This document shows positions 11,467-20,271 of a DNA stretch of 64,000 nt, one piece after another. The notes under the pieces are model-generated. The model saw nothing but the letters and a program-made list of their open reading frames with translations, searched no databases and had not been told where the DNA came from. This DNA is from Bordetella genomosp. 10 (GTDB lineage: Bacteria > Pseudomonadota > Gammaproteobacteria > Burkholderiales > Burkholderiaceae_B). The position numbers and the translations under genes are program-made. The DNA lies in contig NZ_NEVM01000005.1 in assembly GCF_002261225.1 (NCBI RefSeq), forward strand, positions 2,232,001-2,296,000. The letters are read 5' to 3'. Each line of letters starts with the position of its first letter. Within the stretch, counting starts at the first letter, position 1.

Positions 11467-12342
11467 ATGCCCGACCCATACCCTGCCAACGAGGCCGACG
11501 CGACCCGCCCGGCCAAATCCTCCACCCGATCCCTGCTCGACCGCATCCTGTCCCTGGTCCGGCGCGAGCCCGAAGACCGCGAAGGCATCAAGGCGGTTTT
11601 GGAGGCGGCGCACGGACGCGATCTGCTCGACGCCGAGTCCTACACCATGATCAAGGGCGCCCTGGCCGTGTCGGAGCGCACGGTCGGCGACATCATGGTG
11701 CCGCGCTCGCGCATGGACCTGCTGGATATCTCGCTGCCCCTGCCCGCCCTGCTGTCCACCATCATCGAGACCGCGCACTCGCGCTTCCCCGTGTATGAAG
11801 GCGACCGCGACAACATCGTCGGCATCCTGCTGGCCAAGGACCTGCTGCGCTGCATACTGGAACCCGGCATCGAGCTGCGCTCGCTGGTGCGGCCGGCGGT
11901 CTTCATTCCCGAGACCAAGCGCCTGAACGTCCTGCTGCACGAATTCCGCGCCAGCCGCAATCACCTGGCCATCGTCATCGACGAGCACGGCGGCATTTCC
12001 GGCCTGGTCAGCATGGAGGACGTGCTGGAGCAGATCGTCGGCGACATCGAGGACGAATTCGACGAAGACGAGGAAACCACCATCTTCGCCGAGGGCGACA
12101 ACACGTGGCGCGTGCAGGCCACGACGGAAATCGCCAAGTTCAACGAAACTTTCGGCAGCAGCCTGCCCGACGACGACTACGACACGGTCGGCGGCTGGGT
12201 CAGCGCGCAATTGGGCCGCATCCCGCGCCGCGGCGAATTCGTCCAGCATGACGGCCTGCGCATCGAGGTGGTCCGCGCCGATGCGCGCCGCCCCTTGTGG
12301 CTGCGCGTCAAGCGATTGCCTCCCGCCCCCATCCAGGAATGA
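11467..12342 (+). CDS. corC: CBS / CorC-HlyC domain protein (magnesium-cobalt efflux CorC, YbeX)
   Basis: Cytoplasmic protein of 291 aa with two CBS domains (about residues 75-200, beginning [15 protein letters not shown] and ending with [26 protein letters not shown]) and a C-terminal CorC_HlyC transporter-associated domain (about 215-288). In enterobacteria it is linked to Mg/Co homeostasis and ribosome fitness. It follows ybeY after a 124-nt gap and its stop overlaps the lnt start, the conserved ybeZ-ybeY-ybeX-lnt order. Confidence 0.94.
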   Translation: MPDPYPANEADATRPAKSSTRSLLDRILSLVRREPEDREGIKAVLEAAHGRDLLDAESYTMIKGALAVSERTVGDIMVPRSRMDLLDISLPLPALLSTIIETAHSRFPVYEGDRDNIVGILLAKDLLRCILEPGIELRSLVRPAVFIPETKRLNVLLHEFRASRNHLAIVIDEHGGISGLVSMEDVLEQIVGDIEDEFDEDEETTIFAEGDNTWRVQATTEIAKFNETFGSSLPDDDYDTVGGWVSAQLGRIPRRGEFVQHDGLRIEVVRADARRPLWLRVKRLPPAPIQE

Positions 12343-13970
12343 TGTCCTTCGTCCGTTTTCCGCGCTCGCCGCGCGCGGCCGCCGTGCTCGTGGCCGGCGC
12401 CGCGCAAGCGCTCACCTTCGCGCCCGGCCCCTTGCCCGACGCGATGCTGGCCCCCTTGCAGATCGTCGTGCTGGCGGTGCTCGCCTGGCAGGTGATGACC
12501 GCCGCCGGGCCGCGCCGCGCGTTCTGGTTCGGCTGGCTGTTCAATACCGCCTGCTACACGGTGGGCCTGTATTGGCTGTTCATCAGCATGCATCGCTATG
12601 GCGATCTCGCGGCGCCGCTGGCCGCGGGGGGCGTGTTCCTGCTGTCCGCCTTTCTGGCGCTCTTTCCCGCCGCCGCCTGCGCCCTGGCGCGCTGGCTGGC
12701 GCCGCTGCCGCCCGATGGCCACTGGAAGGCCCGGCTGCGCGCGGCGCTGGCCTTCGCCGTGGCCTGGGGCGCGCTGGAGTGGGTGCGCGGCAATCTCTGG
12801 ACCGGCTTCCCCTGGCTGAACATCGGCTACGCCCACGTCGACAGCCCCTACGCGGGTTGGGCGCCCTTGCTGGGGCTGTACGGGATCGTCCTCATCGCCG
12901 CCTTCGCGGCCGCGGCCCTGGCCGTGCTCTGGCAGCCCCGCAAGAATGCGGCGCGGGACGCGCGCCTCGCCGTCCCGGCTGGGCTGGCGGTGCTGCTGGC
13001 GCTGGCGGGCTGGGCCTTGGGCCTGCGCACCTGGTCGCAACCCATGGGCGCGCCGCTACAGGTCCGCCTGGTCCAGGGCAACGTCGGGCAGTCCGACAAA
13101 TTCGATCCCGCGCTGATGGAGCAAGGTCTGATCCAGCACATGAACCAGGCTTCGCTGCCACCGCCGGCGGGCACGCCCGCGCCGCAGTTGATCGTGCTGC
13201 CGGAAACCGTGCTGCCCGTCTTCCAGGACCAGTTGCCGCCGCAGGTCTGGGACATCTGGAAGCGCATCGCCGCCGAGCGCCAGGCCACCATCATCATGGG
13301 CGTGCCGCTGCATCGCGTGGTCAACGGCAAGGATCGCTGGACCAACAGCGCCATCGGGTTCGACGGCGACAGTTCCACCGAGGCCATGCGCAGCGGCGAG
13401 ATCGCCACGCGCTACGACAAGCAGCACCTGGTCCCGTGGGGCGAGTTCGTGCCGCCGGGCTTCCGCTGGTTCGTCGATCTGCTGAACATTCCGCTGGGCG
13501 ATTTCGACAACGGCGCGCGCTGGCAGGCGCCCTTCCCGGTGGACGGCCAGCGCATCGCGCTGAACATCTGCTACGAGGACCTGTTCGGCGAGGAATTGCT
13601 GCCCGCGATACGGCCGGGGCCCAACGGCGAGGCCGGCGCCAGCATCCTGTTGAACATCAGCAACCTGGGCTGGTTCGGCGATTCGTGGGCTCTGCGCCAG
13701 CATTTGCAGATCGGCCGCATGCGCACGCTGGAGACCGCCCGGCCGATGCTGGCCGCCACCAATACCGGCCTGACGGTCGCCATCGATCCGCGAGGCCGCG
13801 TGCAGGCGGCGTTGCCGCCGATGACGCGCGCCGAACTGGCGACGCAGGTGCAGGGTATGAGCGGGCTGACGCCTTATACGCGCACCGGCAACCTGCCAGC
13901 GGAACTGCTGATCGCCATCGGGCTGGGGGCGTTGGCGGCGCGGCGGCCGCGAGGGCGGCGGCCGGATTGA
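12339..13970 (+). CDS. lnt: apolipoprotein N-acyltransferase
   Basis: Inner-membrane enzyme that adds the third acyl chain to the N-terminal Cys of lipoproteins. The protein is about 543 aa: an N-terminal multi-TM block (roughly residues 10-230) and a carbon-nitrogen hydrolase domain. The catalytic triad is visible: Glu289 (LPETVLPVF), Lys361 ([11 protein letters not shown]) and Cys411 ([11 protein letters not shown]). Two adjacent ATGs (12339 and 12342) overlap the corC stop; either could be used. The gene ends just before an intergenic 11-bp repeat array. Confidence 0.97.
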   Translation: MMSFVRFPRSPRAAAVLVAGAAQALTFAPGPLPDAMLAPLQIVVLAVLAWQVMTAAGPRRAFWFGWLFNTACYTVGLYWLFISMHRYGDLAAPLAAGGVFLLSAFLALFPAAACALARWLAPLPPDGHWKARLRAALAFAVAWGALEWVRGNLWTGFPWLNIGYAHVDSPYAGWAPLLGLYGIVLIAAFAAAALAVLWQPRKNAARDARLAVPAGLAVLLALAGWALGLRTWSQPMGAPLQVRLVQGNVGQSDKFDPALMEQGLIQHMNQASLPPPAGTPAPQLIVLPETVLPVFQDQLPPQVWDIWKRIAAERQATIIMGVPLHRVVNGKDRWTNSAIGFDGDSSTEAMRSGEIATRYDKQHLVPWGEFVPPGFRWFVDLLNIPLGDFDNGARWQAPFPVDGQRIALNICYEDLFGEELLPAIRPGPNGEAGASILLNISNLGWFGDSWALRQHLQIGRMRTLETARPMLAATNTGLTVAIDPRGRVQAALPPMTRAELATQVQGMSGLTPYTRTGNLPAELLIAIGLGALAARRPRGRRPD

Positions 13971-13972
13971 TG

Positions 13973-14120
13973 TTCGATCGATGGGCTGATCGATGCCCGA
14001 TCGATGTGCCCGGTTGATGTCTGATCGGTGGCCTATCGATGCCGGATCGATGCCGGATCGATGCCGGATCGATGCCGGATCGATGCCGGATCGATGCCGG
14101 ATCGATGCCGGATCGAAGCC
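13973..14120. repeat. 11-bp tandem repeat array (unit ATCGATGCCGG)
   Basis: Seven perfect head-to-tail copies of ATCGATGCCGG span 14035-14111, followed by one degenerate copy to about 14120 and preceded by decayed relatives (GATCGATG-like words) from about 13973. It lies between the convergent stops of lnt and the aldo/keto reductase. The unit contains the palindrome ATCGAT. Because 11 is not a multiple of 3, all three forward frames read through as the same cyclic peptide; this does not mean it is coding. Confidence 0.95.
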
Positions 14121-14135
14121 ATTCGGCACGGCGGA

Positions 14136-15221
14136 TCAGGGCAGGTTCAATCCGTTCAGGCCGCTGTTGCGCTCGTCCACCAGCGGCAAGGCCGCGCCGG
14201 CCTGGCGGGCCGGCGACGACGGCCCCGTTCCCACGCCGCGGGTCTCGATAACGGCGGCGATCTCCGCCATGTCGTCGGCATCCAACTCCATCGTGGCGGC
14301 GCCCAGCCAGCCGTCCACCTGCGCCGGAGCGCGCGCGCCGACGATGGCGCCGCTCACGCCCCGCCACGCCAGCGTCCAGGCCACCGCGGTCGCCGCCACG
14401 GTCGAGCCATGGCGTTCGGCCACCGGTTTCAGGGCTTCCGCCAGCGCCAGGTTGCGCCGCAGATTCGCGCCCTGGAATTCGGCGTCGCGCGAACGCCAGT
14501 CGTCGGGCGCGAGCTGCCCTGCCCGTTCCGCGTTGAAGTGCCCCGTCAGCAGCCCCGATTGCATCGGGCTGTAGACGATGACGCCGGTGCCGTGCGCCGC
14601 GCACCACGGCAGCAGGTCCGCGGCCGCGTCGCGGCGGATGGCGGAGAACGGCGGCTGCAAGGTATCCACGTGGCCCAGGCGCTCGGCGTCTTCCAGTTGC
14701 GCCACGTTGTGATTCGATAGTCCGATGGCGCGCACCTTGCCGGCCTGCTTCAGGTCGAGCAAGGCTTGCCAGTATTCGTCGATCGGCGCGCCGTCGCCGG
14801 AAGGCCAGTGCATCTGATAGAGATCGATGCGTTCGACGCCCAGGCGCCGCAACGAAGCCTCGGCTTCGCGCCGTATGCTGGCCGCGGCGCCCACGCGGCG
14901 CGGCGCCGCCCGGCGATCGTGCTCGTCCCACACCAGGCCGCACTTGGTGAAGACATAAGGGCGCTGGCTCGGCGCCAGTTCCTTCAGCGCGGCGCGCACG
15001 ATTTCCTCGGAATGGCCCAGTCCGTAGACCGCCGCCGTGTCGATCCAGTTGATGCCGCGCTCGACCGCGTGCCGGATGGCCGCGACGGACAGGCTGTCGT
15101 CCTGTGCGCCCCAGCCGGCGGCCCAATCGGCGCCGCCCACTGCCCACGCGCCGAAGCCGACGCGGGTGATGGACATATCGGTGCGGCCCAACGGGCGCGT
15201 GGGAAAAGACGTGTTGCTCAT
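14136..15221 (-). CDS. aldo/keto reductase
   Basis: NADPH-dependent (beta/alpha)8 oxidoreductase of 361 aa. The AKR tetrad is visible: Asp61 and Tyr66 (WIDTAAVYGLGHSEE), Lys93 (FTKCG) and His138 (LYQMHWPSGD). The C-terminal cofactor region is present (GAIVGARAPAQVDGWLGA). The sequence type resembles YajO/YghZ-like general aldo/keto reductases; the physiological substrate is unknown. The ATG at 15221 has an AGGAG ribosome site 9 nt upstream; the longer open frame is not supported. Confidence 0.93.
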   Translation of the reverse strand: MSNTSFPTRPLGRTDMSITRVGFGAWAVGGADWAAGWGAQDDSLSVAAIRHAVERGINWIDTAAVYGLGHSEEIVRAALKELAPSQRPYVFTKCGLVWDEHDRRAAPRRVGAAASIRREAEASLRRLGVERIDLYQMHWPSGDGAPIDEYWQALLDLKQAGKVRAIGLSNHNVAQLEDAERLGHVDTLQPPFSAIRRDAAADLLPWCAAHGTGVIVYSPMQSGLLTGHFNAERAGQLAPDDWRSRDAEFQGANLRRNLALAEALKPVAERHGSTVAATAVAWTLAWRGVSGAIVGARAPAQVDGWLGAATMELDADDMAEIAAVIETRGVGTGPSSPARQAGAALPLVDERNSGLNGLNLP

Positions 15222-15604
15222 GCCGTGCTCCTGAATCCGGTTATGCAATGCGGCGGGCCCGCGCCCCGCGCGTTCGCGCCGGCATGCGTGGCCAGGGCCC
15301 CCGTGCGTTGGCCTAGCATGCCTTCTTCCACGGCCGAAACGGCATGGCTTCCGTGTCCGCCCGCGTGTTTCGTCGTCCCACATAAGACCTTGCCGGCGGG
15401 CGCAAGTGCCACGCCCAAAAGAAATTTCGCACTTCACACAAATTTTTTGGGATCCGACTTGCACAGGCCAAAAAGTTCATGCATAATCTCGTTTCTTCGC
15501 CGACGGAACAAAACGAAGTCAGCAAAGACAGCGGTAAAAGCGCGGTTCAGTGTAGTTTCTGGCCCGGGTTTTTATGGCAGGATTTGTTGAAGACGTCCGG
15601 ATAC
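15222..15604. other. gap between aldo/keto reductase and tRNA cluster
   Basis: No gene is seen. The left part is the upstream region of the reductase; the right part (from about 15420) is AT-richer and carries the tRNA promoter described separately. Confidence 0.6.
15459..15487 (+). promoter_or_regulatory. sigma-70-type promoter of the tRNA cluster
   Basis: TTGCAC (15459-15464), 17-nt spacer, CATAAT (15482-15487), in an AT-rich stretch about 118 nt upstream of tRNA-Ala. The spacing is ideal. A leader of about 110 nt would be processed off the primary transcript. Confidence 0.75.
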
Positions 15605-15680
<76 letters not shown>

Positions 15681-15735
15681 CTCCAGCCGGACGCGAAGTT
15701 GCAGTAAAGTAGTTCAGTTGTTCGTGCAGTTCCAG

Positions 15736-15811
15736 GTCCCCTTCGTCTAGAGGCCTAGGACATCACCCTTTCACGGTGAGTACAGGGGTTCGAATCCCCT
15801 AGGGGACGCCA
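15736..15811 (+). tRNA. tRNA-Glu (anticodon TTC)
   Basis: A 76-nt cloverleaf with encoded CCA: begins GTCCCCTTCGTCTAG, anticodon stem TCACC/GGTGA around loop CTTTCAC, T arm GGGGTTCGAATCCCC. It is 55 nt after tRNA-Ala in the same transcript. Confidence 0.98.
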
Positions 15812-15849
15812 GTTTACTCTGGCTAGGATGTAGTAATACATACCGCTGC

Positions 15850-15926
15850 GGAGCGGTAGTTCAGTTGGTTAGAATACCGGCCTGTCACGCCGGGGGTCGC
15901 GGGTTCGAGCCCCGTCCGCTCCGCCA
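15850..15926 (+). tRNA. tRNA-Asp (anticodon GTC)
   Basis: A 77-nt cloverleaf with encoded CCA: GGAGCGG acceptor, loop CTGTCAC giving anticodon GTC, T arm CGGGTTCGAGCCCCG. It is the last gene of the cluster, followed by an intrinsic terminator. Confidence 0.98.
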
Positions 15927-15960
15927 GAATTCATGAACGATGATGTGACATCATGGTTCG

Positions 15961-16003
15961 AAAAAAGCTCCGATGCTTATACGCTCGGAGCTTTTTTGTT
16001 TTT
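15961..16003 (+). terminator. rho-independent terminator of the tRNA cluster
   Basis: Stem AAGCTCCGA (15965-15973) with TCGGAGCTT (15985-15993), followed by a T-run (TTTTTTGTTTTT). Confidence 0.92.
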
Positions 16004-16074
16004 GACGTCGCGCATGGATGCATCGATTCTGCCGTCGCGCTGAGGGAACGGCAGAATCTATCCGCGCGGAATCG

Positions 16075-17085
16075 TCAATCGATGTGAATGCCCAGGCGCT
16101 GGATGAGTTCGCCGTTGGTCTTCAGGTCGTGCTTGTAGATGGCAGTGAAGTCGTCCACGGTATTGCGGACAGGGACGGCGCCGAGGGTTTCGAGTTTCTT
16201 GGCCCCTTCGGGCGTGTTCATGACTTCGTTGATGGTGGCGTTCAGTTTCGCGACGATCGCCGGGGGCGTGCCCTTGGGCGCCATCACGCCGTACCAGGCT
16301 TCGGGCGAGAAGTCCTTCACCCCTACTTCTGCGAAGGTGGGAACGTCGGGCAGTTGCGGACTGCGCGCCTTGCCGCCGATCGCCAGGGCGCGCAGCTTGC
16401 CTTTCCGAAGCTGCGACATCACCGTGCCCAGGGTGGCGAACGAGAGGTCGACGCGGCCGGCCAGCATGTCGAGCATGCCTTCGTTGCCGCCCTTGTAGGG
16501 GATGTGCCGGATCCGCAGGCCGGATTTCTGCATGTATTCGGCCAGCGCCAGATGGGGATCGGAACCGTTGCCCGACGAGAACGCGGTGTACTGGTTGGGA
16601 TGCGCCGCGACATCCTTGACGAAGGCGGCATAGTCGGGCGCTTTCACGGAGGGGCCCACCACCATCACATTGGGCACGTCCAGCACGATGGCGACCGGCT
16701 GGAAATCGGTCTCCGGATTGAAAGGCAGATTGGGCGTGAGCCATTTCAGGTTCACGTGGCTGCGCGTGACGAAGAACAGGGTGTAGCCGTCGGCCGGCGC
16801 CTTCGTCAATTCAGTCGCCGCGATCGCGCCGTTCGCGCCTCCGCGGTTCTGCACGATGATCTTGGCCTGCGGCCATTTCGTGACGATGCGATCCACCAGA
16901 AGGCGCGCGGCATTGTCCGCCGGACCGCCGGCGGGAAAGCCGACCAGCAAGGTAATGGGCTTGGAAGGATAGTCCTTGGCGGCATCGTCGCCGGCGGCAT
17001 GGGCGCCGCGGGCAGTGAGGGCGGCAAGGCATGCGATTGCACCGGCCGCGACGAATCTGGCCACGGATTGGCTCATTGGCTTCAT
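16075..17085 (-). CDS. Bug-family (tripartite tricarboxylate) periplasmic solute-binding protein
   Basis: The 336-aa periplasmic receptor has an N-terminal signal peptide (hydrophobic AAGAIACLAALTARGAHA, cleavage likely after AHA at about residue 30). Bug/TctC hallmarks: YPSKPITLLVGFPAGGPADNAARLL, VQNRGGANGAIAATEL, HIPYKGGNEGMLDMLAGRVDL and GKLRALAIGGKARSPQLPDVPTFAE. These proteins bind carboxylates or related small anions. No TctA/TctB membrane genes are adjacent, so it is an orphan receptor. The ATG is preceded by AAGGAGA. It stands alone between the tRNAs and rcnR. Confidence 0.94.
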   Translation of the reverse strand: MKPMSQSVARFVAAGAIACLAALTARGAHAAGDDAAKDYPSKPITLLVGFPAGGPADNAARLLVDRIVTKWPQAKIIVQNRGGANGAIAATELTKAPADGYTLFFVTRSHVNLKWLTPNLPFNPETDFQPVAIVLDVPNVMVVGPSVKAPDYAAFVKDVAAHPNQYTAFSSGNGSDPHLALAEYMQKSGLRIRHIPYKGGNEGMLDMLAGRVDLSFATLGTVMSQLRKGKLRALAIGGKARSPQLPDVPTFAEVGVKDFSPEAWYGVMAPKGTPPAIVAKLNATINEVMNTPEGAKKLETLGAVPVRNTVDDFTAIYKHDLKTNGELIQRLGIHID

Positions 17086-17307
17086 GTTGTCTCCTTATAT
17101 GGCGTTGTGGCCCGAAGCGAGGGCCAAACCTGTTTTTTGTCGATGATAGGGAGACGGCGCCTGCCTGTTATGAAAATTGGGCAAGGCTATGTTCTCCAAT
17201 GCGCTCGCGGCTGTCATGCAGCTTAAAGAAAGCGTGCTGGAGGAATAGTGGGTTGCGTGATTTCACGCCACGGATACGGTCAAACGGGAGCCGTATATCC
17301 GGCAGGC

Positions 17308-17577
17308 CTATTTGAGATAGGACTTGATGGCCTGCATGACGATGTCCAGGTCGCGCTGGCGCTGGCTCAATTCCGGCTCATGGACCACATGGTCTTGCAG
17401 ATGGCCTTCGATGATGGTGCTCATGAAGCCATTGACCGCGCCGCGTACGGCGGCCGCCTGTTGCAGGATGGCGCCGCAATCGTCTTCCTGGTCGAGCTGG
17501 CTCTCCAGCGCCGCCACCTGCCCCTTGATGCGCCGGACACGGGCGAGCAGCTTGGCTTTGTCGCGGATGGTGTGCAT
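17308..17577 (-). CDS. rcnR: RcnR-type nickel/cobalt-sensing repressor (CsoR/FrmR family)
   Basis: The 89-aa all-helical repressor closely matches E. coli RcnR along its length. The metal ligands of RcnR are conserved with a one-residue offset: N-terminal His2, Cys34 (DDCGAILQQ), His59 and His63 (GHLQDHVVH), favouring Ni/Co sensing over the Cu-sensing CsoR or formaldehyde-sensing FrmR ligand sets. It is divergent from rcnA, and the shared gap contains a matching operator. The start at 17577 is chosen by alignment; upstream in-frame codons run over the operator. Confidence 0.93.
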   Translation of the reverse strand: MHTIRDKAKLLARVRRIKGQVAALESQLDQEDDCGAILQQAAAVRGAVNGFMSTIIEGHLQDHVVHEPELSQRQRDLDIVMQAIKSYLK

Positions 17578-17643
17578 GGAAGTGGCCTCGGACGGTAAAC
17601 CGGCGGGAAAGCCAATGCCGGGACGGTGGAAATTAGCACGCAA

Positions 17644-17662
17644 TATACTAGGGGGGAGTATA
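17644..17662. promoter_or_regulatory. RcnR operator
   Basis: TATACTAGGGGGGAGTATA: TACT and AGTA half-sites around a six-base G tract, matching the known RcnR operator class (TACT-G6-N-AGTA). It lies 67 nt upstream of rcnR and 97 nt upstream of rcnA, so one site can control both. Confidence 0.85.
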
Positions 17663-17759
17663 GTTGGAGACTGCCCCCGACCGCTGGCCGCGCCGCTCAT
17701 GCGCTCCCCCGGGCGGGCCCTTCCAACGAATCGCCGGCAGACGCCCTGCACATGCTTCC

Positions 17760-18632
17760 ATGACCGACTTCGCCACGCTTCTGCAGCAAGGCAACGCCTG
17801 GCTCTTTCTGCCCAGCGCCATCGCGCTGGGCGCGCTCCATGGCCTGGAGCCGGGACATTCGAAGACCATGATGGCGGCCTTCATCGTGGCAATACGCGGC
17901 ACCCTGAGGCAGGCGGTGCTCCTGGGATTGTCCGCGACGCTGTCGCATACCGCGGTGGTATGGGCCGTGGCGATGGCGGGCCTGTACTTCGGACGCAATT
18001 GGGACGCGGCGACCAGCGAGCCCTATTTCCAGATCGTCTCGGGGGTGTTGATCGTCGGCGTCGGGGCGTGGATGCTGTGGCGCACGGGGCGCAACCAGTG
18101 GCTGGGCGATGCGCGCCATGCGCATGAGCATGATCACGTCCACCATCACGAACACGGCCACGATCACGATCACGATCACGCTCATGCGGCTCGTCATGAC
18201 CATGTTCATTCCCATGACCACGACAACCGCCATGCGGGCGATGAACCCATGCATCAGGACGCGCACGAAAAAGCGCACGCGGACGCCATCCGCCGCCGCT
18301 TCACCGGCCGCGACGTCACGACGGGCCAGGTCGTCCTGTTCGGCCTGACGGGCGGCCTGATCCCCTGCCCCGCCTCCATCACGGTGTTGCTGCTCTGCCT
18401 GCACCTGAAGAAAGCCGCGCTGGGCGCCACGCTGGTCCTGGGCTTCAGCATCGGCCTGGCGCTCACCCTGGTCGCCTCCGGCGCCCTCGCCGCCCTGGGC
18501 GTGCGCCACGCCGCCCGCCGTTGGAACGGTCTCGGCGAATTCGCCCGCAAGGCCCCCTACCTGTCCGGCGTCGTCATCGTGCTGGTCGGCCTGTACGTGA
18601 TCCACCAAGCCGCCACGGCATCCGCCGCATGA
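17760..18632 (+). CDS. rcnA: nickel/cobalt efflux protein RcnA
   Basis: Inner-membrane exporter of Ni(II) and Co(II). The 290-aa protein has about six TM segments, the family motif HGLEPGHSK (about residues 27-35), and a long His/Asp-rich cytosolic loop at about residues 120-173 with repeated HDHDHDH-type runs, longer than needed for simple binding and typical of RcnA. The motif GLTGGLIPCPASITVLLLCL follows. The ATG at 17760 has no strong ribosome site. It is divergent from rcnR. Confidence 0.93.
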   Translation: MTDFATLLQQGNAWLFLPSAIALGALHGLEPGHSKTMMAAFIVAIRGTLRQAVLLGLSATLSHTAVVWAVAMAGLYFGRNWDAATSEPYFQIVSGVLIVGVGAWMLWRTGRNQWLGDARHAHEHDHVHHHEHGHDHDHDHAHAARHDHVHSHDHDNRHAGDEPMHQDAHEKAHADAIRRRFTGRDVTTGQVVLFGLTGGLIPCPASITVLLLCLHLKKAALGATLVLGFSIGLALTLVASGALAALGVRHAARRWNGLGEFARKAPYLSGVVIVLVGLYVIHQAATASAA

Positions 18633-18781
18633 GCCGGAACAGGCTCTCCCGCACCTCCGGGAAATCTGCCGTGCCTAAGAAGCGGAACGTAGATGCGCTT
18701 CTGGAACGACTGAACAAGTATCGAGGCAAGCTGCCTCCCGATTTCAAGTTCAATCGGGATGCGGCCAACGCGCCGGAATAA
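18629..18781 (+). CDS. small hypothetical protein (50 aa) coupled to rcnA
   Basis: Opens with the ATG of an ATGA overlap with the rcnA stop and encodes a 50-residue basic, charged peptide (PKKRNVDALLERLNKYRGKLPPDFKFNRDAAN). The ending LP-DFKFNRD-AN resembles the C-terminal tail of some small toxin-antitoxin antitoxins, but no toxin gene follows. The next gene converges on it from the other strand. It could be a remnant or a real microprotein; no function is assigned. Confidence 0.45.
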   Translation: MSRNRLSRTSGKSAVPKKRNVDALLERLNKYRGKLPPDFKFNRDAANAPE

Positions 18782-18792
18782 TTGCGCCCGAC

Positions 18793-20196
18793 TTATTCCC
18801 CCGGCTGCATCAGCGCCGTGAATGCGCGGGCGTCGTGGCAGTTTTCCAGGGACCAGACGGCGTCGCATAGAGCGGTGGCGCGGGGCTCGCCGAGGACGGG
18901 GGCGAGCAGGCCCAGGGCCTTGGACTGGACTTCTTCGCGCGTCATGGGGTTCAGGGGGGTGCCGCGCACGGCCTTGGTGTGTTCGGCGACCGTGCTGCCG
19001 TCGTCCAGGACGATTTCCACGATGCCCTGGCGGCTGGGCATGGCGCGGGACAGCTCGTCGTCCCCTTCCAGCGAGATCAAGGCGCGCAGCGCCAGCACCT
19101 GGGGATCCTGCATGCGCGCGCGGTCGTGCGCCGAATGGAAGTCGATGTCGCCGTCGATCAGCATGGTCGCCACCAGGTGTTGCAGGCAGATCTCCGGCAT
19201 GTCGCGGTTATTGACGATGGTCAGCGACTCGTGCGGAATGCGCACGCGCACGGCCTTGATGGCGTCCGGCTTCAGCTTGTGGCGATGTACCAGCGCATGC
19301 GTCGAATCGAGCGGCGCCTGGATAGGCGAGCCGACGGTCCAGCGCTTGATGCCGGTGCCGAGGATTTCATAGCGCACGCCCAGCTCGCGCCCCAGCGCGA
19401 GGCGGTCGGGGTCGTCGCCGAAGGCATGATAGAAGTTGCGCTCGCCCGAAAACACGTCGTCCACGCCCGTGCACCCGCTGGCCACCATGATGGCGGCGCT
19501 TACGCCGTTGCGCGCGGCCATGCCGCCGAAGTCGAAGGATTTTTCGATGTGGTCCTTGTCGCGCATCCAGCAAGCCACGCCGGACGCCTGTTGCGCGGCA
19601 TAGGACATGACGTAGCGGCATTGCGTTTCGTCCAGGCCGGCCAAGGCGCCGGCCGCCGCCGCCGCGCCGAAGTTGGGGCCGAAGGTATGCGTCGAATGCC
19701 CCGCCACCCGGAAATCGTAGGCGTGCAGCGACAAGGTCAGGCGCGCGCAGACGTCGTAGCCCAGCACCATCGCGCGCAGCATGTCCTGGCCGCCGCGGCC
19801 GAAGAACTCGGCCGCGGCCAGCACCGCCGGCACGATGCCGCATCCCGGATGGGTCAAGGACGCCGCATGGGAATCGTCGGTTTCATCCGCGTGAGCGAAC
19901 ATGCCGTTGGCCAGGGCCGCATGCACCGGCGACGCATGCAGGCGCGTGCCGGCGACCGCGGACCGCGCGCCGGTCTCTCCCAGCGCCTTGAGATAGGCGA
20001 TGGCGGCGGCGCCGGCTTTCATCTGCGCGCCGGACACCATGGACGCGATGGTGTCCAGCATGTGCGCCTTGGCCTTGTCGACCACCTCGTCCGGCAAGGG
20101 CTGCGCCAGCGCGCGCGCCAGATAGGCGGCCAGCTCGGGCATGGGCGTCAGGGCGTCCTGGACGGGATCGGCTTGCTTGCTATGGCTCTTGGTCAT
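18793..20196 (-). CDS. MmgE/PrpD family protein (first in window, promoter-distal)
   Basis: The 467-aa cytosolic protein has the MmgE/PrpD fold: an N-terminal all-helical domain (HMLDTIASMVSGAQMKAG, NGMFAHADETDDSH, THPGCGIVPAVLA) and a C-terminal lid domain (DIDFHSAHD, MTREEVQSKA). The family includes 2-methylcitrate dehydratase and cis-aconitate/itaconate-type decarboxylases; the real substrate here is unknown. It is the last gene of a Bug-PrpD-PrpD operon, 75 nt after its paralogue, with that gap filled by a 14-bp repeat. Confidence 0.92.
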   Translation of the reverse strand: MTKSHSKQADPVQDALTPMPELAAYLARALAQPLPDEVVDKAKAHMLDTIASMVSGAQMKAGAAAIAYLKALGETGARSAVAGTRLHASPVHAALANGMFAHADETDDSHAASLTHPGCGIVPAVLAAAEFFGRGGQDMLRAMVLGYDVCARLTLSLHAYDFRVAGHSTHTFGPNFGAAAAAGALAGLDETQCRYVMSYAAQQASGVACWMRDKDHIEKSFDFGGMAARNGVSAAIMVASGCTGVDDVFSGERNFYHAFGDDPDRLALGRELGVRYEILGTGIKRWTVGSPIQAPLDSTHALVHRHKLKPDAIKAVRVRIPHESLTIVNNRDMPEICLQHLVATMLIDGDIDFHSAHDRARMQDPQVLALRALISLEGDDELSRAMPSRQGIVEIVLDDGSTVAEHTKAVRGTPLNPMTREEVQSKALGLLAPVLGEPRATALCDAVWSLENCHDARAFTALMQPGE

Positions 20197-20213
20197 TCCT
20201 GCATCCTTGCAAA

Positions 20214-20255
20214 TACGACGGCAACATTACGACGGCAAAATTACGACGGCGGATC
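20214..20255. repeat. 14-bp tandem repeat between two MmgE/PrpD genes
   Basis: Three copies of a 14-bp unit TACGACGGCAANAT (20214-20227, 20228-20241, 20242-20255, the last diverged in its 3' half), with a weaker fourth GCGACGGC just after. It occupies most of the gap between the two genes. Confidence 0.85.
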
Positions 20256-20271
20256 GCGACGGCCACGGCGA

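Noticed and set aside
14035..14117. CRISPR array at the 11-bp repeat
   Set aside because: Units are contiguous and far too short, with no spacers and no cas genes.
13993..14251. Repeat-encoded proteins (MPDRCRIDAGS-type repeats) across the 11-bp array
   Set aside because: An 11-bp unit gives the same open peptide in all frames; no ribosome site or homology supports translation.
18109..18348. Separate His-rich or Thr-rich small protein within rcnA
   Set aside because: Out-of-frame reading of the rcnA His-rich loop.
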